Of a DNA stretch of 64,000 bases, positions 25,995-35,179 are shown piece after piece. The stretch's first letter is position 1, and the number at the start of each line of letters is the position of its first letter. The position numbers and the translations under genes are program-made. Source of the DNA: Sedimentibacter saalensis. Its GTDB lineage: Bacteria; Bacillota; Clostridia; Tissierellales; Sedimentibacteraceae. Location: positions 33,708 through 97,707 of the forward strand of contig NZ_VLKH01000006.1 in the NCBI RefSeq assembly GCF_007830175.1, in the 5' to 3' direction. Below the pieces are notes generated by a model. That model made no database searches. It was not told the origin of the DNA and saw only the letters and a program-made list of their open reading frames with translations.

Positions 25995-27260
25995 ATGATT
26001 GGACGTAAAAAGAGTTTTAAAGTAGAATACATTGCATGGATTGCACTGTTTATATATTTCTTGTTAATGTTTTGTGTATCAAGCACAGTATTTTTTCTTC
26101 GCCCTTATTTATTAACAGCATTACCTTTATTAATATTAGTTATTGAAATTGTTATATTAAATAGGGAAATACTTGTGAGCAGGAGCATGGTTTTGTTTAT
26201 ATTTTTGTACCTGATAAGTCTTATTTCAAGTATTATAAACAGAACATTTTTGGAATTAACAGCTTTGCAAAATTTCCTGCAGTATCCTGCTATTTGTTTA
26301 GGAATTATATTGATGTGTAATACCAAGGAAAAATTAATAAAATTTTTAAAGATAATATTTTGGCTTGGATTTTTAGGCGGACCGATTATAGGTTTATACC
26401 AAATGGCAATAGGTGATTATCTATATCCACTTCCTAAAGATTCAATATATCAGATGAATATATTTATAAGCACAATAATATGTACAGCTGTTCAATACAA
26501 TGCTAATTTTGTTGCCTTGCATATGACTTTTGTATTCTTTATAGGAATGTATCTGACAGGACAAATTACATATAGAAAAAAGACATATTCAGTCGCTGTA
26601 ATAATTACATTTATATGTTTGATTTTAACTTATTCAAGGACTGCATTAATTGCAGTTATTTTCAGTTTATTTATATACTTATGTATGAACATCAATAAAT
26701 ACAAAACAGCTTTGCAAGTGACTGAAAAGATTTATTTATTTTTAGTGATAGCTGTTATTATAATGATTATTATTTCTGTTGCAGAAGTTAATGTTTTTGA
26801 ATTTATACAAAACTCGTTATCCGCAAACTTAAAGAAATTGATGGTGATTAAAGATAAGGGAAATGTCATTATAAGATTTGAGCAATGGAAAGCAAGCATT
26901 AAATCAATTGCCAATGCACCGATACTGAATGTGTTTTTTGGTTTTGGAAATAATTACACTGAAAAGTTAGCAGAATATTCCGGATACAATATAAGTACGC
27001 ACAATACTATCTTTGAACAGCTTATGACGAATGGTATAATTGGTGTTGTAATAGTAATTATTATCATGATCTCTACATTAAAAAAGTTTCTGGTTTTATA
27101 TAAACAATCTTTTAAAGAAAGTATATTGCTATGCGGTTATTTCACACTATTAATCATTTTACAGATGATAAGTGCACTGTCAATTGAAATTATGGTGTTC
27201 TTTGTATTATCTGATTTGCTGTTGAAATTAAATTTTCAAGGGAGTGTGTTTGATGAGTAG
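25995..27260 (+). CDS. O-antigen polymerase-like membrane protein (Wzy candidate)
   Basis: This 421-residue protein has about ten to twelve hydrophobic helices and a moderately conserved large loop. The loop carries FEQWKASIKSIANAPI, FFGFGNNYTE and STHNTIFEQLMTNGIIG, the sort of G.GxN...HN....L..xGxxG pattern seen in Wzy/WaaL proteins. It is the best candidate polymerase for locus A. ATG 25995 is chosen for GGAG eight bases upstream; two earlier in-frame starts are weaker. It overlaps the next gene by 8 bases. Wzy proteins diverge fast, so assignment rests on topology and context. Confidence 0.8.
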   Translation: MIGRKKSFKVEYIAWIALFIYFLLMFCVSSTVFFLRPYLLTALPLLILVIEIVILNREILVSRSMVLFIFLYLISLISSIINRTFLELTALQNFLQYPAICLGIILMCNTKEKLIKFLKIIFWLGFLGGPIIGLYQMAIGDYLYPLPKDSIYQMNIFISTIICTAVQYNANFVALHMTFVFFIGMYLTGQITYRKKTYSVAVIITFICLILTYSRTALIAVIFSLFIYLCMNINKYKTALQVTEKIYLFLVIAVIIMIIISVAEVNVFEFIQNSLSANLKKLMVIKDKGNVIIRFEQWKASIKSIANAPILNVFFGFGNNYTEKLAEYSGYNISTHNTIFEQLMTNGIIGVVIVIIIMISTLKKFLVLYKQSFKESILLCGYFTLLIILQMISALSIEIMVFFVLSDLLLKLNFQGSVFDE

Positions 27261-28158
27261 AAGAGACATGATATATCGTAATTTGGATATTATAGAGAAC
27301 ATTTTATGGGATGTTGTATTTCAAGTGAAAATGGTGAAAGATAAGAATTATCGCGATACTATGTATCATAACAAAATATTTAATAATAAATACAAGGGTG
27401 AAGCTTGTTTCATATTAGGAAATGGACCATCACTAAAAGAAGAGCAAAATTTAGAATTTTTGAAAAATCATTATGTATTCACTGTAAATCAGTTGTATAG
27501 GTCTGAAATTTTCAACATAGTACAACCTAATTTTCATCTTATGGTCGACCCATTATTCTTTTCATTGCGAGAAAATGAGCCTAGTGAAAATGATACATTG
27601 CAACGCATTAAAAATCTAAGTTCTTATGAAAATTTGACATTGATACTTCCTTATACATCAAAACAATTTATTGAAAATAATCATATTGGCAATAAGACAA
27701 ATATTTATATCGAAAGTAGATATAGAAGTTATGATGGATTTAAAAGAAAAATTAGAATGGATAAATATATGCCTCAGGTACAGACTGTAGTACATGCCGC
27801 AATTTATTGTGCAATATATATGGGATTTAGCAAAATATATTTGTTAGGTTGTGATATGACTGGTATTTTAGAAAATTATGTAAAGAGCACTAAAGATCAG
27901 GACAATGAAAAGTTTATCCATGTTTATGGGTATAATGAACAGGAAAAAGAAAGAATTAGAAAAGTTCATCAAATGAATGACAATGAAATTATGTTGAAGA
28001 GTTATGCCACAATGTTTTCAGTTTTTAGAAATATACATGATTATTGTGATAGAAATGGCATTCAAATATATAATACAACTCAAGGTGGTGCTTTAGATAA
28101 TCTGCCAAAATTAAGTCTGGATGAAGTGCTTTCTGAACTTGGGGAGGATATTAAATAA
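27253..28158 (+). CDS. DUF115/sialyltransferase-like glycosyltransferase candidate
   Basis: This is a 301-residue soluble protein. Its central CFILGNGPSLKEEQNLEFL...YVFTVNQLYR resembles the nucleotide-binding start of the DUF115 (MptE-like) and GT42 sialyltransferase superfamilies, in which GNGPSL is diagnostic. Further downstream, HAAIYCAIYMGFSKIYLLGCDMTG matches the second conserved block (A.Y....G...I.L.G.D). A nonulosonic-acid activation module lies 3 kb downstream, so transfer of a sialic-acid-like sugar is an attractive but unproven role. It starts at ATG 27253 behind GGGAG and overlaps the polymerase gene. It is followed after one base by the acetyltransferase. Confidence 0.7.
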   Translation: MSRRDMIYRNLDIIENILWDVVFQVKMVKDKNYRDTMYHNKIFNNKYKGEACFILGNGPSLKEEQNLEFLKNHYVFTVNQLYRSEIFNIVQPNFHLMVDPLFFSLRENEPSENDTLQRIKNLSSYENLTLILPYTSKQFIENNHIGNKTNIYIESRYRSYDGFKRKIRMDKYMPQVQTVVHAAIYCAIYMGFSKIYLLGCDMTGILENYVKSTKDQDNEKFIHVYGYNEQEKERIRKVHQMNDNEIMLKSYATMFSVFRNIHDYCDRNGIQIYNTTQGGALDNLPKLSLDEVLSELGEDIK

Positions 28159-28159
28159 A

Positions 28160-28852
28160 ATGGGTGTAGGCATAATTTTTGATACAATAAAATATATATT
28201 GTTCAATTCCAAAAAAAACAATGTTAAATTGAGCATTGGGTCTAATATCAATAGTAATGTTAAATTTCAAGGTGCTAATAAAATCGGGAAAATGACAAAT
28301 CTAAGGAATTGTACATGGGGTTATGCTTCATATTGTGGTGAAAATTGCACTATTGGTGAAGCTGCAATAGGAAAGTATTGTTCAGTTGGCGATAGGGTAC
28401 ACTTTATCGGAGGAATGCATCCTTCTTCTGATTTTGTATCTACACATCCCGCTTTTTATTCTGTAAGAAATCAAGCAGGCATTAAATATGTAAACGAGAA
28501 TAAATTTGATGAGTACAAATTTATTAGTAATAATAAAGCCTTTATCATCGGAAATGATGTTTGGATTGGATCAGATGCAAAAATAATGCAGGGAGTCAAA
28601 ATAGGAGATGGAGCGATTATTGCAGCTGGTGCACTTGTAATAAAAGATGTTGCCCCATATGAAATTGTCGGAGGGGTTCCTGCAAAGCACATAAAATTTA
28701 GATTTTCTCAAGAACAGATTGATCGGCTGTTGCAGATAGAGTGGTGGAATTATGATGAGGAGAAGATTCGTTTGCTTTCTGATTCTATGATAGATATTGA
28801 ACAATTTCTAATTCAGATAGATACGCTGCATGAAAAGGATGATAGGAGGTAG
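28160..28852 (+). CDS. Hexapeptide-repeat acyltransferase (CatB/LbH type)
   Basis: This 230-residue left-handed beta-helix acyltransferase is likely to O- or N-acetylate a sugar of the polysaccharide. Imperfect hexapeptide turns are visible (IGSNINSNVKFQGANKIG, NCTIGEAAIGKYCSVGDRV). The catalytic-type His lies in FIGGMHPSSDFVSTHPAF. The C-terminal coil IGNDVWIGSDAKIMQGVKI, GDGAIIAAGALV and EIVGGVPAKHIKFRF is standard for the xenobiotic/chloramphenicol acetyltransferase group. ATG 28160 follows GGGGAGG, which lies in the 3' end of the preceding gene; an earlier frame start at 28121 would overlap that gene. It is four bases from the next gene. Confidence 0.9.
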   Translation: MGVGIIFDTIKYILFNSKKNNVKLSIGSNINSNVKFQGANKIGKMTNLRNCTWGYASYCGENCTIGEAAIGKYCSVGDRVHFIGGMHPSSDFVSTHPAFYSVRNQAGIKYVNENKFDEYKFISNNKAFIIGNDVWIGSDAKIMQGVKIGDGAIIAAGALVIKDVAPYEIVGGVPAKHIKFRFSQEQIDRLLQIEWWNYDEEKIRLLSDSMIDIEQFLIQIDTLHEKDDRR

Positions 28853-28856
28853 TTGA

Positions 28857-29687
28857 ATGAACTTAAATAGTAGTGAGTTTTCACTTGATGATTTTGCAAT
28901 AGTAATATTATCTTTTGATGGATATTCAGATTTGTGGGAATACTTTTTTAAGTTTTTTAATATGTACTGGCCAGACTGTCCATATAAATTATATTTGGTA
29001 ACTAATAATAAAGATGTAGATTTTAACAATGTTATAGTAATTAAAACCGGAGATGAAATATCATGGAGCAACAGAACAAGAATTGCATTATCAAAAATAA
29101 GTGCTAAATATGTTCTTCTGCTTCTTGAAGATTATTTTATTGGTAAAGAAGTCAGCAACCATGATTTTAATAAAATAGTTGCAAAAATATTATTAAATAA
29201 ATACAGATATTATCGATTAAATAGAAATCCACCACCTCGCGGAAGAATAGACAAATCAATTAATGCATACGAAATTAATGAAAATGAAGAATATGGAATA
29301 AATTTACAACCGGCATTATGGAATAAAGATTTTCTGATTAATTTGCTAGGAAATGGCAATTATAGTGCCTGGGAATTTGAGATAAATCAGTTGAAAAAAA
29401 CATATGTATTATCAAAAAAGCATATGGAAGGATGCTATGTAGATAATTCAAATGTATTTATTATATATAATGGCGTCCTTAAAGGTAAATGGATACCTGG
29501 AACATTAAAATATTACCGTAACCAAGGTATTGTTATTGATCCAGGGAATCGTGCTGTTTTAAAAGCTTCTGAAGAATGGAATCATATAGTAAGGACTTAC
29601 ATAAGAAACCATATTCCGTATTGGGCTAGAAAAGTAATAAAAAAATTAATGACACAAATCGGTGTAAAGTTTGTTACAAAGTACTAA
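28857..29687 (+). CDS. Uncharacterised polysaccharide-locus protein, GT-A-like
   Basis: This 276-residue soluble protein has an N-terminal alternating strand/helix pattern (FAIVILSFDGYSDLW, KLYLVTNN). A YVLLLLEDYFIG segment (about 80-92) resembles the DxD-type acidic metal site of GT-A glycosyltransferases. Then YYRLNRNPPPRGR and LQPALWNKDFLINLL follow, the latter like acceptor loops in galactosyl- or fucosyltransferases. I do not recognise a named family with certainty. It starts at ATG 28857 after GGAGGTAGTTGA, whose TAG is the stop of the previous gene, so it is coupled. A glycosyltransferase role is inferred from context. Confidence 0.6.
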   Translation: MNLNSSEFSLDDFAIVILSFDGYSDLWEYFFKFFNMYWPDCPYKLYLVTNNKDVDFNNVIVIKTGDEISWSNRTRIALSKISAKYVLLLLEDYFIGKEVSNHDFNKIVAKILLNKYRYYRLNRNPPPRGRIDKSINAYEINENEEYGINLQPALWNKDFLINLLGNGNYSAWEFEINQLKKTYVLSKKHMEGCYVDNSNVFIIYNGVLKGKWIPGTLKYYRNQGIVIDPGNRAVLKASEEWNHIVRTYIRNHIPYWARKVIKKLMTQIGVKFVTKY

Positions 29688-29712
29688 AATAAAAAATCGG
29701 GGTAAATGAATT

Positions 29713-31140
29713 TTGAAATTAAATAATCAGCTGAAAAATATGATTTTATATGCTTCGGCAATAATTATTCAGAAAGGTATATCATTCTTTTTGCTTCCTC
29801 TATACACATCCCAGCTTATTCCAAGTGAGTATGGCACATTGAACATTGTTACTGGTGTTTGTTCATTCTATGGTGTTTTGGCGACATTAGGAATGGATGC
29901 GGCTGCCGGAAGGTATTATATAGAATATAAAGATGATAATGAAAATAGGAAAAAGTTTATAGGTACTGTGGTATATTTTACTATTTTAGTAAGCATGCTA
30001 TTAGCAGTGTTGCTATTAATTTTTGGTCGATACCTTGTAGTACCATTTGCTGAAGGTGTTCCTTACTACCCACATATTATTATTGGAATTGTTTATATAT
30101 TAACAGTCCCCATATATTCGATGTATCAACGAATATTGCTAATGAAAGAGAATGCTAACAGATATTCAGCCAATTTAATAACAAATTTCTTAATGCAGAC
30201 GACACTAAGCATAATATTTGTAGTTGTTTTTAAACTGCAATCATTAGGCGTTATCTTAGCGATGTGTATTACAGGAATTATATTTTTTATTATATCTATT
30301 AGAAGTCTTAAAGTAGAAACAGAAACAATTATCAATAAAACACATCTAATAACAGCTCTTAAGTATTCAATACCATTAATTCCCCATACACTTTCAAACT
30401 GGGTCAATACTGTATTTGACAGGATTATTTTAGCAAGGTTTTATTCATTGGTTGAAGTAGGCATATACAATGTAGCAAACCAATTAGGAATGATTACGAA
30501 TGTATTTTCTGCAGCGATTAATCAAGCTTATGTGCCATGGTTATATGGAAAAATAAAGGATGGACAGAATATTAGAATCAATCAATCAATAAATATATTG
30601 ACTGGATTATTCAGCCTCTTAGGCATTGGAATAATTCTATTAACTCCAGAAATACTTAATATTATGGTGGACGAGTCTTATCATGAAGCACTGGAACTTA
30701 TCCCGATATTTGTACTGGCCTATAGCTACTCAAATTTATATCTCGCTTTTTTGAATATTGTAATGTATCATGTTAAATATGCAAAATATATTGGTGTTGT
30801 AACATTTTCAGGGGCTTGCTTAAATATGGTATCGAATCTAATATTTATTCCTAGATACAGCATGTACGGAGCAGCACTTACAAGCTTAGGCACAAAACTA
30901 ATTGTTTATGTTGTAATAATGATATTAGCAAGAAGTAGCAGTAAAATCAGGTTTGATTGGTTCAAGATAATTTTATTTACAGCTACATTAACTATTATTG
31001 CTGCTGTCAGCATAACAATAAAAATTAGCTTAGGATTTAGGATTTTAATGTGCATTGTCACTTTAGCTGGATTCATCTGTGTTTTAAATAAAGATATTAG
31101 TGCTTTATTGAATTTTAGTATATTTAATAAATTTGATTAA
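29713..31140 (+). CDS. Wzx-type polysaccharide flippase
   Basis: This 475-residue protein of the MOP/PST superfamily has about twelve to fourteen membrane helices. It begins NMILYASAIIIQKGISFFLLPLYTS and continues IPSEYGTLNIVTGV, the usual first blocks of Wzx/RfbX proteins. ALKYSIPLIPHTLSNWV and NVANQLGMITNVFSAAINQAY come later. It should flip undecaprenyl-linked repeat units to the outer face of the membrane. The start is TTG 29713 with only a weak upstream GGGGT. It is the first of two flippases in the window, the other being at 51017, so at least two lipid-linked units are probably exported. Confidence 0.9.
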   Translation: MKLNNQLKNMILYASAIIIQKGISFFLLPLYTSQLIPSEYGTLNIVTGVCSFYGVLATLGMDAAAGRYYIEYKDDNENRKKFIGTVVYFTILVSMLLAVLLLIFGRYLVVPFAEGVPYYPHIIIGIVYILTVPIYSMYQRILLMKENANRYSANLITNFLMQTTLSIIFVVVFKLQSLGVILAMCITGIIFFIISIRSLKVETETIINKTHLITALKYSIPLIPHTLSNWVNTVFDRIILARFYSLVEVGIYNVANQLGMITNVFSAAINQAYVPWLYGKIKDGQNIRINQSINILTGLFSLLGIGIILLTPEILNIMVDESYHEALELIPIFVLAYSYSNLYLAFLNIVMYHVKYAKYIGVVTFSGACLNMVSNLIFIPRYSMYGAALTSLGTKLIVYVVIMILARSSSKIRFDWFKIILFTATLTIIAAVSITIKISLGFRILMCIVTLAGFICVLNKDISALLNFSIFNKFD

Positions 31141-31170
31141 ATTTTAAGCATATAGTAAAGGAGAATCATT

Positions 31171-32817
31171 ATGAACTACAATAATGCTAAAATATTAGCG
31201 GTAATTCCGGCACGCGGAGGTTCTAAAGGAATTCCACGCAAGAATGTCCGATTGATGAACAGAAAACCTCTCATATCTTATTCTATAGAAAATGCGTTGT
31301 CATGTAAATCAATTACAGACATTGTTGTTACAACTGACGATGAGGAAATAATCAGTATAGCAAAGTTATATGATATTGACTATATAGTAAGAGATGCAAG
31401 ATTAGCTGATGATTTAACAACACTTGATCCTGTTATATATGATGCAGTTATTAAAATGGAAGAGCAAAATAAAATGATTTATGATGTGGTAATTACATTG
31501 CAGCCAACTTCGCCATTATTAAAACCGGATACTTTAAATCGCGCGATTGAAAGTTTCATTAACGACGATAAGGATTCTTATATTAGTGCAGTTAATGATC
31601 CGCATTTAACTTGGTCAAAAGAAGGAAAAAGTTATGTTCCCAATTATGAAAAACGTGTTAATAGACAATTATTGCCTCCAACATATCTTGAGACAGGTTC
31701 ATTTTTTATCTCTAGTAGAAAATGTGTAACTTTGGAAAGTCGACTTGGAAAAAACCCATCAATTTTTGAAGTACCTAAGGAAGAATCAACAGACATTGAC
31801 AGTGCCAACGATTGGATTGTTTGTGAGCATTCTTTGAAGAAAAAAAGAATTGTATTTAGAGCAGATGGATATAAAGAGCTTGGCATGGGACATATCTACC
31901 ATTGCTTAACTTTAGCATACAACTTGACAGGACATGAAGTTATGTTCGTTACTAAAGAACAATATACAGAAGGTGTTAAAAAAATTCAGGACAGTTTTAT
32001 GCCATATGTTTTGATAAAAAGTGATGATGACTTTTATTCGTTTTTAAAAAATTGGAGAGCCGATGTAGTAGTAAATGATTGCTTAAATACGGAAAAATCA
32101 TACGTTTTAAAATTGAAAGAGCTGACAAAAAGGGTTATTACTATAGAAGATTTGGGAAACGGGGCAGAATATGCAGATGCAGTAATAAATGCCTTATATA
32201 ATGATGATACTTCGCCAGATAACTATTTCTTTGGTGAGAAATATGTATGCTTAAGAGATGAATTTTTAACCAATAAACCTAAACCATTTTCAAGAATTGT
32301 TAAAAATGTTCTGGTTATTTTTGGCGGTACCGATCCTTCAAATTTAACACTGAAAATATATGAGTTTGCTTTAAAAATGCATAAGCTATATCCGAATGTG
32401 ACATTTAATTTCATAACAGGCAGCGGATATGACGTTAATGCAAATGATTTAAAAACTATTGAAGAAAAAAATATATATGTTTTGTCTGACGTGAAAAGGA
32501 TTAGTGAATATATGAAAATCGCAGACCTTGCTTTCACATCGCAGGGTAGAACCGTTTATGAATTAGCTACTTTAGGTGTCCCTTCAATTGTTTTAGCACA
32601 AAATGAAAGAGAGCAACTCCATACATTTGCACAAATGCAGAACGGTTTTCTTAACTTAGGATTGGGAAAGGACATCTCATTAAAGACGTTGGAATCTACA
32701 TTTGAATGGCTTGTAGGAACAGAGCAAGTTAGAAACGAGATGCGAGAACTAATGTTAAAACACGATTTGAAAAAGGGCATTAATAATGTTATTAGAATTA
32801 TATTAAAGGAGGATTAA
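31171..32817 (+). CDS. CMP-nonulosonate synthetase fused to a PseG-like UDP-sugar hydrolase
   Basis: This is a 548-residue two-domain protein. The N-terminal cytidylyltransferase (about 1-225) shows AVIPARGGSKGIPRKNV, LQPTSPLL and TDIDSANDW, as in NeuA/PseF enzymes that activate sialic-acid-like sugars with CTP. The C-terminal half (about 230-548) begins VFRADGYKELGMGHIYHCL, the PseG start with its conserved GxGHxxR-like site. It has VVNDCLN, VLVIFGGTDPSNL and the donor-binding ADLAFTSQGRTVYELATLGVPSI. PseG removes UDP from a 2,4-diacetamido sugar just before NeuB/PseI-type condensation. Order and fusion therefore match a pseudaminic- or legionaminic-type route. It starts at ATG 31171 behind AAAGGAG. 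Eight bases separate it from neuB. Confidence 0.88.
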   Translation: MNYNNAKILAVIPARGGSKGIPRKNVRLMNRKPLISYSIENALSCKSITDIVVTTDDEEIISIAKLYDIDYIVRDARLADDLTTLDPVIYDAVIKMEEQNKMIYDVVITLQPTSPLLKPDTLNRAIESFINDDKDSYISAVNDPHLTWSKEGKSYVPNYEKRVNRQLLPPTYLETGSFFISSRKCVTLESRLGKNPSIFEVPKEESTDIDSANDWIVCEHSLKKKRIVFRADGYKELGMGHIYHCLTLAYNLTGHEVMFVTKEQYTEGVKKIQDSFMPYVLIKSDDDFYSFLKNWRADVVVNDCLNTEKSYVLKLKELTKRVITIEDLGNGAEYADAVINALYNDDTSPDNYFFGEKYVCLRDEFLTNKPKPFSRIVKNVLVIFGGTDPSNLTLKIYEFALKMHKLYPNVTFNFITGSGYDVNANDLKTIEEKNIYVLSDVKRISEYMKIADLAFTSQGRTVYELATLGVPSIVLAQNEREQLHTFAQMQNGFLNLGLGKDISLKTLESTFEWLVGTEQVRNEMRELMLKHDLKKGINNVIRIILKED

Positions 32818-32824
32818 GAAAAAT

Positions 32825-33904
32825 ATGATAAATACAATTGTTAATAGAGCTAGTGAGGGAAAATTTGTATTAATAGCTGAAATTGGAGTTAATTATTATG
32901 ATATTGCGAAAAAAATGAATATTTCTGTAATGGATGCTGCTAAATTAATGGTGAAAGAAGCAAAATTTGCAGGAGTGCATGCAGTGAAATTTCAAAGCTA
33001 TAAAGCTGATACATTGGCAGCCAAGGAATCTCCTTCATATTGGGATACAAATGAAGAATCAACATCATCTCAGTATGAGCTTTTCAAAAAATATGACAGT
33101 TTATCGTATAATGAATATAAAGAACTGTCTGAATATTGTGAAAATTTAGGTGTTGAGTTTCTTTCAACTCCTTTTGATATAGAGTCTGCTAATTATCTGA
33201 ATGATTTAATGAATATTTATAAAATTTCTTCATCTGATTTAAATAATTTAATATTAGTTGAACATATAGCAAAGAAGGACAAACCCATTTTATTGTCGGT
33301 TGGTGCTTCCGATGAAGACGAGATTATCAGAACAATAGAATTGATAAGAAAATACAATAACCAGAAATTAGTACTGCTGCACTGCGTGTTAGAGTACCCT
33401 ACACAATATGAACATGCAAACTTAAATAAAATTATAAGCCTAAACAACTTAAAGAATAAATATAAAGATTTAATTACAGGATATTCGGACCACACGAAGC
33501 CGGATGAATATGCTGATATTATTAAGACAGCATACAATCTAGGAGCCATAGTGGTAGAAAAACATTTTACTCTTGACAAGACACTACCAGGGAATGATCA
33601 TTATCATGCAATGGATACGAATGATGTAAAAAAAGCTATAGAAGGAATCGAATTTATAGATAAAATAAGAGGTAGTTATGAATTAAAATACTTGGAATCA
33701 GAACTTAGTGCAAGGGAAAATGCGAGAAGGTCATTAATCGCTGCAACATGTATTAAGAAAGGTACAGTTATAACTAAAGATATGCTCACATTTAAAAGAC
33801 CTGGCACTGGAATTTCTCCAGCCGAATTAAATAAAGTAATAGGGAAAGTTGCTTTGTGTGATATTTATGAAGATACTATACTTAAATATGAAATGATAAA
33901 CTAA
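32825..33904 (+). CDS. neuB: N-acetylneuraminate/nonulosonate synthase (NeuB family)
   Basis: This 359-residue enzyme condenses phosphoenolpyruvate with an N-acetyl-hexosamine to make a nine-carbon sialic-acid-like sugar. The TIM-barrel domain (about 10-280) has IAEIGVNYYD, AVKFQSYKADTL, FLSTPFDIESANYL, KISSSDLNN and GYSDHTKPDEYA, with VEKHFTLD near the end, all NeuB landmarks. A C-terminal antifreeze-like SAF domain (about 290-355) holds ARRSLIAATCIKKGTVITKDML. It sits next to the NeuA-PseG fusion. No NeuC epimerase or PseC/PseH homologue was seen in the window, so precursor supply is incomplete here. The product (neuraminic, legionaminic or pseudaminic) is undecided. Confidence 0.9.
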   Translation: MINTIVNRASEGKFVLIAEIGVNYYDIAKKMNISVMDAAKLMVKEAKFAGVHAVKFQSYKADTLAAKESPSYWDTNEESTSSQYELFKKYDSLSYNEYKELSEYCENLGVEFLSTPFDIESANYLNDLMNIYKISSSDLNNLILVEHIAKKDKPILLSVGASDEDEIIRTIELIRKYNNQKLVLLHCVLEYPTQYEHANLNKIISLNNLKNKYKDLITGYSDHTKPDEYADIIKTAYNLGAIVVEKHFTLDKTLPGNDHYHAMDTNDVKKAIEGIEFIDKIRGSYELKYLESELSARENARRSLIAATCIKKGTVITKDMLTFKRPGTGISPAELNKVIGKVALCDIYEDTILKYEMIN

Positions 33905-34153
33905 GATGCTAAACAATATCTTTTACATAGAACCTGCATAATGCTTATAAAATATTGTTATGTTCAATAGATTTGCGGAATTAAAGGCTTTGTGATATAG
34001 TAGGAAACATGATTGCAAATATTTTTCAAAGAACATAAAGAATTAGCTTTTAACACAGAATATAGCTTATGGTTATTTGCAGAAACTATGCAATTCTATA
34101 ATGAAATTAACAAAGTAATTATTAATCGTCTTAGATAAATTGGAGGAATAAGT

Positions 34154-35179
34154 ATGTTTAAAAATAAAACTTTATTAATTACAGGAGGTACAGGGTCTTT
34201 TGGAAATGCTGTACTTAATAGATTTTTAAGTACAGATATTAAAGAGATACGTATATTTTCTCGTGATGAAAAGAAACAAGATGACATGCGCCATATTTAC
34301 AACAACGATAAGATTAAATTCTACATCGGAGATGTTCGTGATTTATCCAGTATAAAAAATGCAATGTATGGTGTAGATTACGTTTTTCAGGCCGCAGCTT
34401 TGAAGCAAGTGCCATCATGTGAATTTTTCCCGATGGAAGCTGTAAAAACAAATGTAATAGGAACTGAAAATGTCCTCACTGCATGTATTGAAGCAGGTGT
34501 CAAAAAAGTAATTTGTCTTTCAACAGATAAAGCAGCATATCCTGTTAACGCAATGGGAACGTCTAAAGCCATGATGGAAAAAGTATTTGTTGCAAAATCA
34601 AGAACTGTAGATTCTAACAAGACATTGATTTGCGGTACTCGTTACGGAAATGTATTGTGCTCAAGAGGGTCTGTTGTCCCACTGTTTATCGAACAGATTA
34701 AAGCTGGACTCCCATTAACAGTGACTGAACCATCAATGACAAGATTTATCATGAGCTTAGAAGAAGCGGTTGAACTAGTCTTATTTGCTTATGAAAATGC
34801 TCAAAGTGGAGATATTATGGTACAAAAAGCTCCTGCTACAACCATTGAAGTATTAGCTCAAGCTGTTAAAGAGTTGTTTAATGCAGATAATGAAATAAAA
34901 GTAATTGGAATACGTCATGGTGAAAAAATGTATGAGACTTTGCTTACTAAAGAAGAAAGTGTTCATGCAATTGATATGGGAAACTTTTATCGTGTTCCTG
35001 CAGACAAACGTGATTTGAATTATGATAAATACTTTTTTGAAGGTATGCAAGAATATAATAAGTTGACTGAATTCAATTCAAATAATACACAACGTCTGAC
35101 TTTAGAACAGACGAAGGAAAAATTATTAAATTTGAAGTATATAAGAGATGAGCTGGAATTATGGAAAAATCGAGCATGA
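34154..35179 (+). CDS. capE: CapE-type UDP-GlcNAc 4,6-dehydratase/5-epimerase
   Basis: This 341-residue short-chain dehydrogenase carries out the first step from UDP-GlcNAc to UDP-N-acetyl-L-fucosamine. The NAD-binding TGGTGSFGNAVL is followed by RIFSRDEKKQDDMRH, FQAAALKQVPSCEFFPMEA, the active-site segment STDKAAYPVNAMGTSKAMME (Met in place of the usual Tyr), and TRYGNVLCSRGSVVPLF. The wording and length agree with Staphylococcus CapE as I remember it, more than with PseB. It starts at an ATG behind TTGGAGG. It is followed by capF and capG in the classic order. About 250 bp before it shows no gene. Confidence 0.92.
   Translation: MFKNKTLLITGGTGSFGNAVLNRFLSTDIKEIRIFSRDEKKQDDMRHIYNNDKIKFYIGDVRDLSSIKNAMYGVDYVFQAAALKQVPSCEFFPMEAVKTNVIGTENVLTACIEAGVKKVICLSTDKAAYPVNAMGTSKAMMEKVFVAKSRTVDSNKTLICGTRYGNVLCSRGSVVPLFIEQIKAGLPLTVTEPSMTRFIMSLEEAVELVLFAYENAQSGDIMVQKAPATTIEVLAQAVKELFNADNEIKVIGIRHGEKMYETLLTKEESVHAIDMGNFYRVPADKRDLNYDKYFFEGMQEYNKLTEFNSNNTQRLTLEQTKEKLLNLKYIRDELELWKNRA

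Noticed and set aside
34154..35179. PseB (pseudaminic acid dehydratase) as the identity of this SDR
   Set aside because: The wording and the capF-capG neighbours favour CapE, although the nearby NeuB module made PseB worth considering.
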